64,000 bases of DNA, taken from the NCBI RefSeq assembly GCF_943734655.1, contig NC_071355.1, positions 91,111,449 through 91,175,448 of the forward strand, in the 5' to 3' direction. Origin of the DNA: Sabethes cyaneus (lineage: Eukaryota > Arthropoda > Insecta > Diptera > Culicidae). How positions within the stretch are numbered: the first letter of the stretch is position 1; every line of letters begins with the position of its first letter. Below the pieces are notes generated by a model that worked only from the letters and a program-made list of their open reading frames with translations, searched no databases and had not been told where the DNA came from. The position numbers were made by a program, and so were the translations under genes. This document shows positions 1-11,440 of this stretch, piece after piece.

Positions 1-1218
1 GGGCAGTATCAGGCGGGCTTTATGGGGGCCCGTGCTACTACGGATCAAATTTTTACTCTCCGACAAATCCTTCAGAAATGTCGAGAGTACAACGTGCCCA
101 CGCATCATATTTTCGCGGATTTCAGAGCAGCATACGATACCGTTGAACGCCAACAGCTATGGCAGATAATGCACGAGTACGGTTTTCCGGACAAACTGAC
201 GCGGCTGATCAAAGCTACTCTGGAACGAGTGATGTGCTACGTGCGCGTTTCGGGGACACTCTCAAGCCCTTTCGAATCGCGCAGAGGGTTACGGCAAGGG
301 GATGGACTGTCCTGTATGTTGTTCAATATCGCTATTGAAGGTGTGATCCGGCGAGCGGGCATTAAAACGAGGGGAACGATCTTCAGTAAGAGTAGCCAAC
401 TCCTAGCCTTTGCAGACGACCTCGACATCATTACTAGAAACCGTGGGACGGCGGAGGTAATCTACGCCAGACTAAAAACGGAGGCTAGGAGGATAGGGTT
501 ACAAATTAATGCGTTGAAAACCAAATATATGGTAGGAAGAGGCTCCCGAGATAGTAACGTTTGTCTCCCACGGACAGTGACTATTGACGGCGATGAGCTG
601 GAAGTGGTTGATGAGTTCGTATATTTGGGATCTCTGGTCAACGCCGACAATAATACGAGTAAGGAGATCCAACGACGCATTCAAGCTGGAAATCGAGCCT
701 ACTTTTCCCTTCGCAAGACGTTTCGATCAAGGAGCATACGCCGCCGCACAAAGCTGACGATGTACAAAACGCTAATCAGACCGGTAGTCCTCTACGGACT
801 TGAGACAGTAACTTTACTTACGGAAGGCATACGTGCACTTGCCGTTTTTGAACGAAAGGTGTTACGGACTAGTTTTGGCGGAGTACAGACTGAAAGCGGA
901 GAGTGGCGGAGACGTATGAATCACGAGCTACAGGCACTGCTTGGAGAGATCCCCATCGTACACCTGGCGAAAGTTGGGAGACTACGGTGGGCCGGCCACG
1001 TCGCAAGGATGCCGGACGACTGTGTAGTGAAATCCGTTCTCTTCAAGAACCCCACCGGCACCAGGAATAGAGGGGCTCAACGTGCTAGATGGCTCGACCA
1101 GGTTGAAGCCGACTTGCGTGTGTTGAGACGCGCAACGAATTGGCGACGAGTAGCCCAGGACCGAGTACAATGGAGAGGAATTCTTGATACGGCAAGAGCC
1201 ACCCCGGCTCTCGGCTGA
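1..1218 (+). CDS. Non-LTR retrotransposon (LINE) reverse transcriptase, C-terminal part
   Basis: The reading frame is open from base 1 to a stop at 1218 (about 405 codons), so the protein starts outside the window. It contains the RT palm: FADFRAAYDTV (block with the first catalytic Asp), GLRQGDGLSCMLFN, and the catalytic AFADDLDII. These are followed by the EFVYLGS block and a C-terminal domain with GRLRWAGHVARMPDD and a WLDQVEADLR segment near the end. The element copies its own RNA by target-primed reverse transcription. The frame is intact over its whole visible length, unlike the other LINE pieces here, so this copy is comparatively young. The clade is not resolved (I-, Jockey- or RTE-like superfamilies share these blocks). 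The (TAAG)n tail follows directly. Confidence 0.9.
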   Translation, partial: GQYQAGFMGARATTDQIFTLRQILQKCREYNVPTHHIFADFRAAYDTVERQQLWQIMHEYGFPDKLTRLIKATLERVMCYVRVSGTLSSPFESRRGLRQGDGLSCMLFNIAIEGVIRRAGIKTRGTIFSKSSQLLAFADDLDIITRNRGTAEVIYARLKTEARRIGLQINALKTKYMVGRGSRDSNVCLPRTVTIDGDELEVVDEFVYLGSLVNADNNTSKEIQRRIQAGNRAYFSLRKTFRSRSIRRRTKLTMYKTLIRPVVLYGLETVTLLTEGIRALAVFERKVLRTSFGGVQTESGEWRRRMNHELQALLGEIPIVHLAKVGRLRWAGHVARMPDDCVVKSVLFKNPTGTRNRGAQRARWLDQVEADLRVLRRATNWRRVAQDRVQWRGILDTARATPALG

Positions 1219-1219
1219 A

Positions 1220-1237
1220 TAAGTAAGTAAGTAAGTA
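1220..1237 (+). repeat. (TAAG)n 3' tail of the LINE
   Basis: Four tandem TAAG units directly after the LINE stop codon. Short tandem tails in place of poly(A) are known for several insect non-LTR families, so this is probably the element's 3' end. Confidence 0.7.
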
Positions 1238-1790
1238 CTGTGACCATCCACCGTAGATTTATTTAATTTAATCAGCTTCCCGGGGAAGCCGAGCTCATCC
1301 ATGATTTTCCATACCACGTTTCGGTCGATGGTATCAGATGCAGCTTTGAAGTCAACGAACAAATAATACGTGGGAACTTTGTATACTGTTATACTGCTAA
1401 TGGTTCTTATGGCATTCCAACAGTTCTGGAGAGCGGTAAAGTTCAGCTTTATCTCTTCCTGCAGCGCAGCTTCGAGTGAATGCGCGCAGTTCACGGCTAC
1501 GTCTAGCTGTTTCGGTCGCGCGAAATTTAATCGAAGTTGGCATCAGACCGAATGTTTACAACGGAGAGTTTTAGACACATCTTGTAGTAATGTAAGTCAA
1601 CGTTAGAGCTTCGATAGGATCTGACCTCAATAATATTTTAGAAGTGCCGACAGTCAATCAAAACATGGTCGATCTGTGTTTGTTTATGCTGATGCTGGTA
1701 CTACATACGACCATGTTCTTGGAGGCGGCAAAGTCGATGAGGCTTAGGGTGTGCGGATGCATGCTGAACACTCTTATTATCGGTCCGGTC
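1238..1790 (-). mobile_element. Decayed LINE fragment (endonuclease end, linker, start of RT)
   Basis: Reading the minus strand from 1790 downwards gives endonuclease-like TLSLIDFAASKNMVV. After a frameshift comes QIDHVLIDCRHF (the usual 'NQIDHVLIDGRHF' motif of these elements), then a linker, then the RT block LFVDFKAASDTIDR and MDELGFPGKL. Frame changes and stops show that it is dead. It abuts the plus-strand LINE at its tail, so two copies lie tail to tail. Confidence 0.75.
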
Positions 1791-1989
1791 ACCGAACTTA
1801 CCCTAGCTTTAACTTCAGCTTCAGCTATCGTTGGGGTCGGCACTTGTTTCATGTATGTCGCATCCTCGAAATGGCTTTTCCCGCCGCCATGTTTCTCTGT
1901 CTGAGCCAGGTGTTTGAAGCAGATGCTTTGCTCTTGCAAGTAGAAGATTTAGATTCACACTGCATCTTCTTCTGTCCGCGTCTTTCCAA

Positions 1990-2640
1990 ATTCTGACGAG
2001 TGGCACTGCGCGTCCTGACCTTCTGCGCAGTGTTCTCCTTATTCATAGCCTTGCTCCATTCATTGTCTTACTAGTCCTTCCGATAATGCCGTTTCATGTT
2101 CTTTAAGATTTCCGTCCTTTCCTACGCTGTTGATAGCTGTTTGGATCCACAAGAGAGGTCCTCAGGTAGCCCTCGACAGGGGGTTTATCAAGATCGTTTC
2201 TTTCCGGTAGCTCAGCTCTCGTATCGGTACTGACTGTTGTTCATAACGGAGAGTGTTGGATGCACCATAACCATCACTCGGTAGTGCTCCGAGTCAACGT
2301 TAGCTATTTGTCAGGATCTGACGTCAATAATGTCCGGGAAGTTTAGACAGGCAATCAGTCTTTGGTTGTGTAACAGCTTATGCTGGAAGAAGGTAATACG
2401 TACGGCCAAGTTTTTGGAAGTTGCAGAATCGATAAGTTTTAGGTCAATTCGCCGATTATTCGCTGATTCGCGCTGAACCCTCCAATTATCGGTTTGTATG
2501 CCTCCTTCTGGCCGCCCTGAGCGTTGAAATTCTCGATGACGATCTTGATCATATTTTGGATGTGGTCATTCACGTTCTAGAATTCCTCCGTCTCACTATT
2601 GGAACTTCCGAAGTGAGGGATGTACTCGTTGATGATGCGT
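1990..2640 (-). mobile_element. Second decayed LINE fragment, endonuclease region
   Basis: The minus strand again shows an endonuclease C-terminal end in broken frames: a KLIDSATSKNLAV-like stretch near 2440-2400, then FPDIIDVRS near 2340, then ANVDSEHYRVM near 2300. It is related to the copy at 1238-1790 but has independent damage. The remainder to about 1990 is the linker towards the RT and is poorly preserved. Confidence 0.6.
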
Positions 2641-2768
2641 ATGTCAATTAACTGATTGGACACCACTCAATCATCCGTTTCAACATATTGCCCACCACGA
2701 TGAAAGCTGTACTCAGCTTTTGTGTACTGCCGCATGTCTGATAGATAGTTTGACCAAACCTGAACGTA

Positions 2769-3863
2769 CAGTAATCCCCCCAATAAGGACGCTAATAGGG
2801 ACCGCGTTAATGGAAACCGTGTTAATGGAGTCTACGTAGCATATGGCAATTGACTTAATTGGTTCCAACATGGAATAACTCGTGATATTGACTGTTTAGA
2901 GCGTTGGTGTCTTCGACAAAGTTGTTCGGCAGATCGAGGGCTTTTCGTTGGATCGTAATAATTCGGAATTGCCTCACTACGTGGCGCTAGCGTTTATGTA
3001 ATATTTATATACATGCTGTATCTTGCGCTGCAGACTACTTAGAAAGTGGCGGTCTTCGGGAAGGTTGCTCAAATAACGACCACCTTCAAGATGGTATGAA
3101 AAATAGCGCAGAACTGACTCATTACGTGGCGCTAGTGTATATGTGATATGCTTAAACAGGCTGTATCTTGCGCTGCTGACTGTAGTGCCACGTAGTGAGT
3201 CAGATCTGCGTTATTTTTCGTGCCATCTTGAAGGTGACAGTCATTTGAGCGCGACTTTCTAGATAGTCAGCAGTGCAAGATACAGCCTGTCTAAGCATAT
3301 TACATGTACGCTAGCGCCACGTAGTGAGTCAGTTCTGCGCTATTTCCCATGCCATCTTGAAGATGTAGGTGGCAGTTATTTGAGTAACCTTCCCGACGAC
3401 CGCAATCTTCTAGATAGTCAACGGCGCAAGATACAGCATGTCTAAGCATATTACAGATACACTAGCGCCACGTAATGAGTCAGATCTGCGCTATTTTTCG
3501 TGCTATCTTCAAGGTGGTAGTCATTTGAGCAACCTTCCCGAAGACCGAAACTTTCTAGATAGTCAGCAGCACAAGATATAGCCTATATAAGAGTATTACA
3601 TATACGCTAGCGCCACGTAGTGAGACAATTCCGCAATAATATAATCCAATGAAAACCCGTTGATGTACTGAACAACTTTGTCGAAAACACGAACCTTCTA
3701 TACGGTCAGGATCACGAGTTATTCCATGTTGGACCCAATTAAGTCAATTCCCATATGCTACGTAGACTCCAATAAGGACGTTCGACCGCGTTAATGAAAT
3801 CACTCGAGACCGTCCTTATTGGAAACCTTCTTATTCGAAACCGCGTTATTGGGGGGACTGCTG
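2769..3863. mobile_element. TA-flanked inverted-repeat (foldback/MITE) element, 1.1 kb
   Basis: The left end CAGTAATCCCCCCAATAA and the inverted right end (CAGCAGTCCCCCCAATAA) are flanked by TA on each side (2767-2768 and 3864-3865). Inverted similarity continues inward for more than 150 bp (for example the inverted copies of GCATATGG and TCCAACATGGAATAACTCG). The centre is built of about five copies, in both orientations, of a ~110-bp unit around GCGCCACGTAGTGAGTCA. There is no coding capacity. TA flanks and a CAGT-type terminus point to mobilisation by a Tc1/mariner- or pogo-type transposase (inference). Confidence 0.85.
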
Positions 3864-3865
3864 TA

Positions 3866-6430
3866 CGTACATTTGGGCCTTCCAGTACATCTCCTGCAGC
3901 TTCCTCAGTACGTGGTTGAGCACAGCTACTTTGGAAGTTGAGAGATTGGTAGTTCCACGCCCGGAATTTTTCATCCAAAGCTCGTGTTCGTCGCGTTGGT
4001 CTATTCAGATTGTTCATGTCCGAATTTACTTGTTCTTCGTCCAGTGCATATTAATTTTTTATGGTACCGGTTTGCAAGGCCGTCCTATTTCGCAGGAGGG
4101 CCATCATACACTGCATTGTTTAAAGTCTCACACTGCAAAAGGATGATCGGCCGCCATTAAGATAGTGATCAGATGCCATTTTCCGACTCTCCTACCGTGG
4201 AGTATTATAGTTTTATTCACTCTTTGCCACAGTCTCAATAATTAGACTCCACCGCCCGTTTCGTTAATACCGCTTACATAATTCTTTATTTAAATCATCA
4301 GAGTTGTTACACGTTTTCTGCATATATTTACTAAAAGTTTTATTTCTTTTACATCGTCAACGCTTATTTTTTAGAAACTAACCACTGGTTGCTGATGACT
4401 GTGATTATATATTGTTTACTTTGGTCAGAAATAAGTTTCGTGTAGGTTAACATGTACGTGAGTTTTTTTTACAAGATTACACAATTTGCTCGATCGATTT
4501 GGAACACATTCACACACTTCAAAAAACGGAAAAAGTGAAAAGGGCAAAACTCGGGAAGGATAATGGTTTGCATATTAATTTGATGATTTTAAAGGATTTT
4601 TAGTTCGTTCGGAAATTACTTCTGCATGACCCATTGCGTTAATTTTTATCCTATTATAAAAGGTTAACTCTTGTTCAAATGCATTTAAGGATGAAAGTTC
4701 ATCGCCCAAGTTGGTAAACTTATAATACAGAATTGGCGTTAGTTTTAACTTAGGTGTGTTAAAAATGTAGTAACATTCGGTTCAGTATAATACATTTTGC
4801 TTATTGTGACAAAGTAAATGATACGGTTTCTATTGGTAGGTGATGTTCGTAGACGTTTCACAGCGAGGAACGTGAAAGTAATAGTAATTCGTTAAACATC
4901 TGGTTGAATAAGCAGAAAAGCCAACTGATTCTGATGCGTCCCGACATCATTTGCAGTTTCTTCCGTTAGAATATTTTCTAGTTCTACACGACTTCAAAAA
5001 TATGATTTTAATATCGTTCATTTGTATATTGATTTCCTTCGCCTAGCTCAATATATATAAGGAGTATAAAAATATACATTTTGTATCTGCAGTTAGGTTT
5101 ACCTTTTAGTTATGTTTCCTCTTCCTGGATGTGAACTCGGTTTGTCGTGAATTTGCACTAGGGTTTAGTATAATTTCGATCCTACTTGCTGTGCACTGAA
5201 GATGACAACAGTGTGTAATGATTTTGCTAAACTTTTAGTTAGAGGAATTTGTACGATTCTAGAGGTTTTGCGTGGCATGAGAAGAAGAAAACGATAAACT
5301 ATTTATGCGGACAGAGCGAGCGAGCAAACATGCCACACATGTTGGCTTCTTAAAGCTGCGTAGTCGTACGTTGTTTTTTTTCACAAGCTGGAATAATGTA
5401 ACGCGAAACTGGTATTTTTCTAGACTTATCAGCTATAAGATTTGTTTTAGCAAGGCTGTTGATGGCATTATAAAAATGCTGAATAATTGCATCCGCGATC
5501 TTGTTTAGTTTTTTGATTAAAGAAATTTTACCGAAGCCTTTTTGATTTACTACTTTTTCTCTAGATGTGTGATACACTAGTTTTCTAGCCAGTGGATTTT
5601 TATAGAGGTTTATTCTTTCCGCTAGTCTAAAGATACTGATAGCTATCGATTTTCAGTTAAATTAGAATGTACATAGAGGAAGAATTGGCATCTTAAATAA
5701 TGTCTGTTACAACATTTAATAAGATTCAACAAGTTGGCTTCGAGAATATTATAAAATAGATGTTAAATAAGTATAAAAATGAGAATGAAAAACAATTGAA
5801 ACGAACAATATTTAATCAATAAGTGAAATAAACAATAATGTTAGTTGACTTATGTGTCATAGGTTTGGCTAAAAAGAAATGTTCATATCGTTACTGGCAG
5901 CATTATTTTGTGCCTTCGTAAAATATATGATCTATGGTATTAAATAAAGTTACAAAAACTGCGAGAACATTAGTTACCCTTTTTCAGTATGGCTGAGAAA
6001 AATATCTTCATATTTGCTTAGTGATTGATAAAAGAAAAGTAGGTGAATTTTATTCAATCTGGTTTTGAATTAACTAGAACAATTGCAAGGAAAAATTGTT
6101 TTGCAGGTAAGCCTTCGAGAACAAAATTTTTGTGTCCTATGATATTATTGTATTCCACAATACACGTGATAAACATTACATTCTTTTTGTGTGCGAGTCA
6201 AACATACAAATACAACGAAAGTGATTAAGCGTTTCTCTGATGATTGAACAGTTCTTTCGAGGAGCTAAGCCATGTAGCTGCTTGAATAAGGTGCTTTTTA
6301 GACGACAGATCGATAATAAGCAGTTCCACGATTGCTAATCGATCTGGATCTACCTTCTCTGTTTTGACTGAAAATTTGTTAACTGGTTCAAAATCGTAGA
6401 TAGTATTTTTGAATTACAGGTGTTCAAAAG
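3866..6430. other. AT-rich non-coding stretch, nothing recognised
   Basis: About 2.6 kb with only short chance frames, no splice-consistent coding pattern and no RNA gene that I can recognise. It may be downstream intergenic DNA of Flo2 or old decayed repeats. Confidence 0.5.
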
Positions 6431-7320
6431 TGTATCTGCATTGCGCTGCTCGTCGCCAATTTTTCGAGCTTCTCGGCATTCGCAAGTCAGCTTTGATCTG
6501 ATCGAGCCATCTTTCACGTTCATTGAGCCCTTCTAATCCTGCCTCGCGACGTACCAGGCTTACTGTAGTATCCTGACTTTCGTTAAGTGTACAACGGGAC
6601 TCTCAAGTCCCTAGAGGTCTGATTAGCGTTTTATATTGTCAGCTTCATTTGGGTGGCACTTGATCGAAACGTCTTGCCTTGCGTCTGGTAATGTAGACCA
6701 GATTTTCAGCTGTAATGACGGCGACCAGATCGCGGCTGGGAGAGATTGTGAGAGTCACAAGGATCGTAGCAGCAGCAAGTACGCATGTTCGCTAAGCTGA
6801 GAGTTGGTCAGTAAAAAAAGATTTGCGAAGCTTCGGTACATTCGAAGAACCGTTGTTCTTTATAGCAGTCTTTCTGTCGACCGTTGTTTCCTGTGAACCG
6901 GTTTATTTGAACGGCTCGTGGGCCGTTCGCCTAATCTTACTTATTTTCCTCTTCATCGCTTGTTGGTATTCCCCGTAGAACCAATTATTTCGTGCACTTG
7001 TGGTTTCTTCACCTAGCGCCTCGTTTGCGGCCTTTCTCACGGTAGGACCTATCCTGCAGGCAGTTTTTGGGTTGTCCAAGTATCGAATGGTATAACGTCG
7101 ATAGATTTGAGCGCACATGTGACCATTACACAAGTTGGAGGCAATCTTCGCACCCCATGGGGAGTGCATGTTGGTAATGTTCGACAAAAGCTACCCATCG
7201 CTGACAACGTGGTCGATTTGGTTTATAATTCGTTGAACAGATGATCTCCAGGTGGCCTTGTGGATATCTTTGCGGGGAAAGAAAGTGCTTTTGGTCTCGA
7301 AAAACTGCAAAGTTGATGCA
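6430..7320 (-). mobile_element. Decayed LINE relic with internal deletion
   Basis: On the minus strand from about 7310 down, endonuclease motifs FPRKDIHKATWRSS and INQIDHVVSDG appear, followed by a linker with AANEALGEE and ARNNWFYGEYQQAMKRK (7190-6903). The RT core is missing. The 3' end (about 6540-6430) reads RWLDQIKADLR and KNWRRAAQ, the same C-terminal block as the LINE at the left edge. This is a relic of a related family with the catalytic part deleted. Confidence 0.75.
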
Positions 7321-8349
7321 TCGGCTAAACTATATGAAATAACATATTTGTACAATAGCTCAATTGTGTAATTTTTCAGCCAAACTGAGAAGATTGATTT
7401 GAAAATTTATTTTTTTTCGTTCATTCGGCATGAAGTTGCACTAATGACTGCTGATTTTTTTGCAACATTTTTGGGTTTATAGAGTTTTTAAATGGGCATT
7501 TAATATATTTGGGTTGGTTGAACACAGTAATCAAACAATGATATTCTAAACAAAAAATAATACGTAATTAACGTAACTTAATATAAAATAAAACATGCAT
7601 ATCTTTGTTCAAACGAACAATAACAAAAAGATGCTCACACGCATTTGAAAGATTTGTGTTTTTTTTTTGGTTCACACCGCAATGGCAGTCGTCGTAATTC
7701 GATTTTTGATGGTAATATATATTTATGTACGTTGAATTGTTTAAACTAGTTATCGAGAAGTTGCTTTTAATATCAATTTCCATGATTAAGAACAGACTAA
7801 CGTATTCGATTTACGTGGACCCTCAAAAATATTATATGATTATTTATTTCGATTTCGAGTCACTGTTTATGGAAATGAGAGGTGTGCTGCTGCTGATGTT
7901 GGTTGACTGCATGAACCATTTTTTTTTTTTTGATAGTAATTTGGCGGTTTGTAAATTAAATGTTGAAAGTAAGAGCTGAACCGTTGAGTTTGTTCTTGTT
8001 GTGTTAGATTTTCTCTTCGAAACTGTAGTTAAAATTGTGTTGCACAATAATCAGTGTTTTGAATTACACCGATTAATTATGTTATCCGGATATGTGAACA
8101 TGTTTACTGATTAGGGTGTAAAGTCGGACGAGAAAGGGTCAAGCGCAGAGGTGGTCTAATTTGAGACTATTTGGTAAACCAAATATTTTTCGTTTTTTTC
8201 CTTCTTTTTATAGTCTGGGACAAACATGAGTACGAATTGTGTACTAAAAATTTAAAAATGTCGCAATTGAATACATTTTTTTGAACGATTTGCTAGAACA
8301 TCTTACGGCTCAACGGTTGCGGTTAATGTACGCTCCAGTTTTGTGTTTA
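7321..8349. other. Non-coding DNA including the probable Flo2 3' UTR
   Basis: AT-rich, with T-runs at 7658-7667 and 7920-7930. Flo2 transcription runs leftwards into this interval, so its 3' UTR and polyadenylation site must begin at 8349. No canonical AATAAA is evident on the minus strand in the first few hundred bases below the stop. Confidence 0.5.
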
Positions 8350-8529
8350 TTATGCTTTCGCTCCTGGTATTTTGCCTAACACTTTGGAAAGGTCCACTCC
8401 TGTAAGAGCATTGATAGCAGGCGGAAGCTGACCAACGAGACGTGTCACGTCAGCCGTTGTGTTATCGTTACCACCGATTAATACTATTTCTTCGGTTTTC
8501 GCCAGAGGAGCAGCAATCTCAGCGGCGAT
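8350..8529 (-). CDS. Flo2: Flo2, last coding exon
   Basis: The acceptor AG lies at 8531-8530 and the stop TAA at 8352-8350. The exon encodes 59 residues starting IAAEIAAPLAKTEEIVLIGG and ending VLGKIPGAKA, the conserved flotillin-2 C terminus involved in oligomerisation. It begins in phase 0 after the LPK end of the preceding exon. The start of this exon was fixed by the splice site, as no methionine is involved. Confidence 0.95.
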   Translation of the reverse strand: MAAEIAAPLAKTEEIVLIGGNDNTTADVTRLVGQLPPAINALTGVDLSKVLGKIPGAKA

Positions 8530-8590
8530 CTAAAACGTGGTTATGAAGTTAAAGAATTGTCGCAGTAGCATAACAGGAAATATCACTTAC

Positions 8591-8989
8591 CTTTGGCAGT
8601 GACTCGAGCACAATATTCATGATAGCGGCATCTCCGTATTGTTTGTAAACATTAGCTTTCATCCGCATCCGTTCAGCTTCCGCTTTGCCAATCATTTCTA
8701 TCGCTTCTGCTTCGGCGGCACCAATTTTTTTGATCCGTTCTGCTTCTGCCCTAGCATTTGCGACCGTTTGCGTACGCTTACCTTCCGCAATAGTTTGAAC
8801 ACGATAGCTCTCTGCCTCAGCCGGAAGTTTAACCGTGGCAGATAACTCACACTCCTTACGAGCGATTTCCTGGGTTTCGATTTCAATTTGTTTACGACGT
8901 TCTACTATGTCGATCTGAATTTCTTCATTACGAATCTTCTGGCGAATTTTCGCTGCTTGCAGCTCGTAGGCGAGTTGAGATTCAGCTTT
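8591..8989 (-). CDS. Flo2: Flo2, flotillin coiled-coil exon
   Basis: The 399-nt exon (133 codons, phase 0 at both ends; donor GTAAGT directly below 8591) starts KAESQLAYELQAAKIRQ. It contains the alanine/glutamate-rich repeats typical of the flotillin domain (ARAEAERIKKIGAAEAEAIE, GKAEAERMRMKANVYKQYGD) and ends NIVLESLPK. These EA repeats form the long coiled coil that drives flotillin tetramer assembly. The polypyrimidine/AG acceptor is at 8991-8990. No frameshift or stop is present. Confidence 0.97.
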
Positions 8990-9056
8990 CTGAAATATCA
9001 ATCAAATTATTGCAAACGTTTCAACTACTAAATATACGAGTATTGTTATCGCATAC

Positions 9057-9192
9057 CGCAGTATTAATTTCTTGATCGAAGTTTGCCTTCTGTAATTTAT
9101 ACATTCGGGCGTTGTCTTCAATCTTTGTGTCCGTCGAATATTTAACGTCCATTGCACTCTTTTCGCACTCTGCTTCCCGTATTCCGGCATCT
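9057..9192 (-). CDS. Flo2: Flo2, exon between SPFH and coiled-coil regions
   Basis: 136 nt. The first base completes an Arg codon split after AG in the upstream exon; the rest reads DAGIREAECEKSAMDVKYST, then DTKIEDNARMYKLQKANFDQ and ends EINTA. The donor GT is at 9056-9055 and the acceptor AG at 9194-9193. It matches insect flotillin-2 almost residue for residue by memory of the family. Confidence 0.96.
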
Positions 9193-9263
9193 CTGCAAAA
9201 AGTGAACGAGAAAAAGAGTTGAAATCAAACTGACCAAAAAATTTTCTTTTCTTAACCACTCAC

Positions 9264-9480
9264 CTGTTTGCTTCGGCAACACCGGCGTCTGCGTCTCGCT
9301 TGACACTGGCCGTCTGTGCTTTTCCCAACGATTGCAAATATTGGACGTCATCGTACACATCTTTGATGGTGAACGACAGGATTTCGATACCCATGCGGCC
9401 AACATCAGGTGCTGCTACCTCTCGCACCAGTGCGGCGAACTGGTCGCGGTCTTTGTATACTTCTTCGACTGTAAGAGTTC
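9264..9480 (-). CDS. Flo2: Flo2, SPFH (band 7) domain exon
   Basis: 217 nt encoding GTLTVEEVYKDRDQFAALV, REVAAPDVGRMGIEILSFT, IKDVYDDVQYLQSLGKAQTA and KRDADAGVAEANR. This is the second half of the SPFH/prohibitin-homology domain that binds the inner leaflet. The acceptor (T-rich tract, AG at 9482-9481) and donor (GTGAGT from 9263 down) are canonical. The first codon (Gly) is split across the 29-kb intron to its left in transcript order. Confidence 0.96.
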
Positions 9481-9482
9481 CT

Positions 9483-10029
9483 ATAATTTGGAATTGTAAA
9501 AAAAAACAACAATTAATAGACGATTGCAATACTCGTAGAGTTGGATCTGGATCTGGGAGTACCTTTTGACGACTATAAATGTTCCAGAAAGAATCAACGC
9601 CAACTTCAGCGTGCCCATCCATATAATTGACATTGTAAAACGAGGATAAGCGCGATCTAGGAAAGCCAAATGTTTAAGACTATGGCTATAACTCTCTTAA
9701 ACGCAATATTTTTGATTTGTAAATTTACCAACAATGCTATCTTTAAAATTAAGAATCTTATCAGTTCGTAAAAGACATAACGCGGAATCTGCATTGAAGG
9801 GCAATTAAATATCACGCCTTCATCCAAATATTTTTTATTTGTTATTCATTTAAAAAAATCATTTGACACATAATGGTCTTGAGAACTTGAGGAATAGTAA
9901 AATTATCACAAACAATAAAATACAGATTGGATTGGGTAATTCATTCGGCGGTACCCCCCCCCCCCCCCGGCCACGAAGAATGGACGTTAAAAGAGAGCGA
10001 TCAACAGTTTGGCCTTTTTGTGCGTCTTA
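9483..10029. other. Intronic DNA with a poly-C run
   Basis: AT-rich intron start with a homopolymer of about 15 C at 9954-9968. Nothing else recognised. Confidence 0.4.
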
Positions 10030-10250
10030 CGCGATCAAATCTTGGCGGCATATTAGAAGAATGATAAATCATGAAATATACCAAGTATACAAAGATGCGG
10101 ATATTATGAGGCGACTAAAACACGGCAGGCTACAATGTGCTGGCCACAAAGCAAGCATGCCGGATGAGAGACCAGTGAAACAAGGCCGACGACCAGGAGG
10201 CTCGTACCCGTTGGATAAGCGCGGATGACGAAGATGTTGGAATGAATAAA
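10030..10250 (+). mobile_element. Short LINE RT C-terminal fragment
   Basis: The plus strand reads WRHIRRMINHEIYQVYKD, then a diverged LKHGRLQCAGHKASMPDE, equivalent to MNHELQALL...GRLRWAGHVARMPDD in the left-edge LINE. It is followed by remnants of the tail region. Truncated on both sides and non-functional. Confidence 0.65.
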
Positions 10251-10736
10251 TTCGGCATATGTAGATTCAATAAGCGGATTGTCGCCGAAAAAGTGAAATA
10301 AATTAGAGGGGTTGTGTACAAGACACGAACGCATAGGTGACGTAGGACTACGTCAGTCTTTTTGTAGTGATAGTAGTATGTACCCATGCATGTAATCATT
10401 CGATTGTTCATGCATACATGCTGTACGCATAAATACATGTATGCTCATGCGTTGTATGTATCATTTATCAAAGTAATTTTGTACCTCCCAATCCTCAAAA
10501 GATTTCAGAGTTTTTTCTATGTGCATTTGGAAACAATTTAACAAATTATTGCTTTCTTGCTAGCTTACAGAAATATAAGATTGTTTTTATTACAAATGGT
10601 TCCCCAACGTTTAAGAGATTCTACCAATTCAACCCCATTTTATCAACAGCACATCTTTTCACTACACTTCCAATGAAACAGTAAACATGCGCATCCACAC
10701 AGAATCATATTATACCGAACACTACAGCTGTAGCGC

Positions 10737-11020
10737 ACTTTTCCAACACAGGTATCAAATTCGCCTAGGTTTAATCGTCTCGTCGTGAAGAATTTGCGAT
10801 CTGTTGGCACAAGAAACTTTTGTAATTTTTCTGGTACACTTCCCTAACACAGATATCTTTTTGGACTAGGTTTAACTGCGTTCGTAAGAAATTTGTTGGC
10901 ACGAGGGGACTTTGTCACTTGTTTTGACTTACTTCCCATGCACAGATTCAAATTAGTATAGGTTTAGATTGTCGAAAAGAATTTTCGACCTGTTGGGACG
11001 GGGAGATTTTGTCCCTTTTT
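10737..11020. repeat. Three imperfect ~95-bp tandem repeats
   Basis: Three consecutive units share the order ACTTCCC...ACACAG (or variants), then TAGGTTTAA/TAGATT, then GAATTT..., then TGTTGGCAC/TGTTGGGAC, then a short GACTTTGTC-like end. They form the left part of a larger repeat that continues to about 11440. Confidence 0.55.
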
Positions 11021-11037
11021 TTTCTATGATGGCGTCT

Positions 11038-11195
11038 TTGCCAACCGATCACGAAGCGAGGATTTCCAGTTGGGCAATGCTTCATTGTTTTTAATTTTTC
11101 AATAGTACGTACTTTGAAATCAATAGGCTTTATTACTAGTGTGGATGCGTAGAAGATTTTCCGATCGATTGGCGTAAAAATATTAATAGTTTTTT
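11038..11195. repeat. Dispersed ~150-bp repeat, copy 1
   Basis: Contains ATCACGAAGCGAGGATTT, a CTTCATTGTTTTTAATTTTT stretch, AATCAATAG and GTAGAAGATTTTCCGATCGA. Two tandem copies with the same order occur at 32480-32830. A shared flank CCAAACCTTGCCGTA follows both loci, so this belongs to one larger unclassified repeat family. Confidence 0.65.
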
Positions 11196-11267
11196 AAAAC
11201 GATGGTTCTACAATTGATGAAGGGACGGTAGGGGAAAGAAATGAAAATTTTTGGTGAAGGAGTGGAA

Positions 11268-11406
11268 GAGCGGAAAGGAAGGGGGGGGGGGGGAATTGGT
11301 AGCTATGCTTGACAAGTAGTCATTTTGATTCCTACCTTTTTGTCCACTACTTTGTGACTACTTGTCAAGCATAGCTACCAATTCCCCCCCCCCTTCCTTT
11401 CCGCTC
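11268..11406. repeat. Inverted repeat (hairpin) with G/C-run arms
   Basis: The left arm GAGCGGAAAGGAAGGGGG... continues through GGTAGCTATGCTTGACAAGT and is mirrored by the right arm ending at 11406. Arms are about 52 bp with a ~32-bp loop. The runs of 10-13 G/C differ in length between arms, as expected for slippage. Confidence 0.75.
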
Positions 11407-11440
11407 TACCCCTTCCAAACCTTGCCGTACATCAAAAGTA

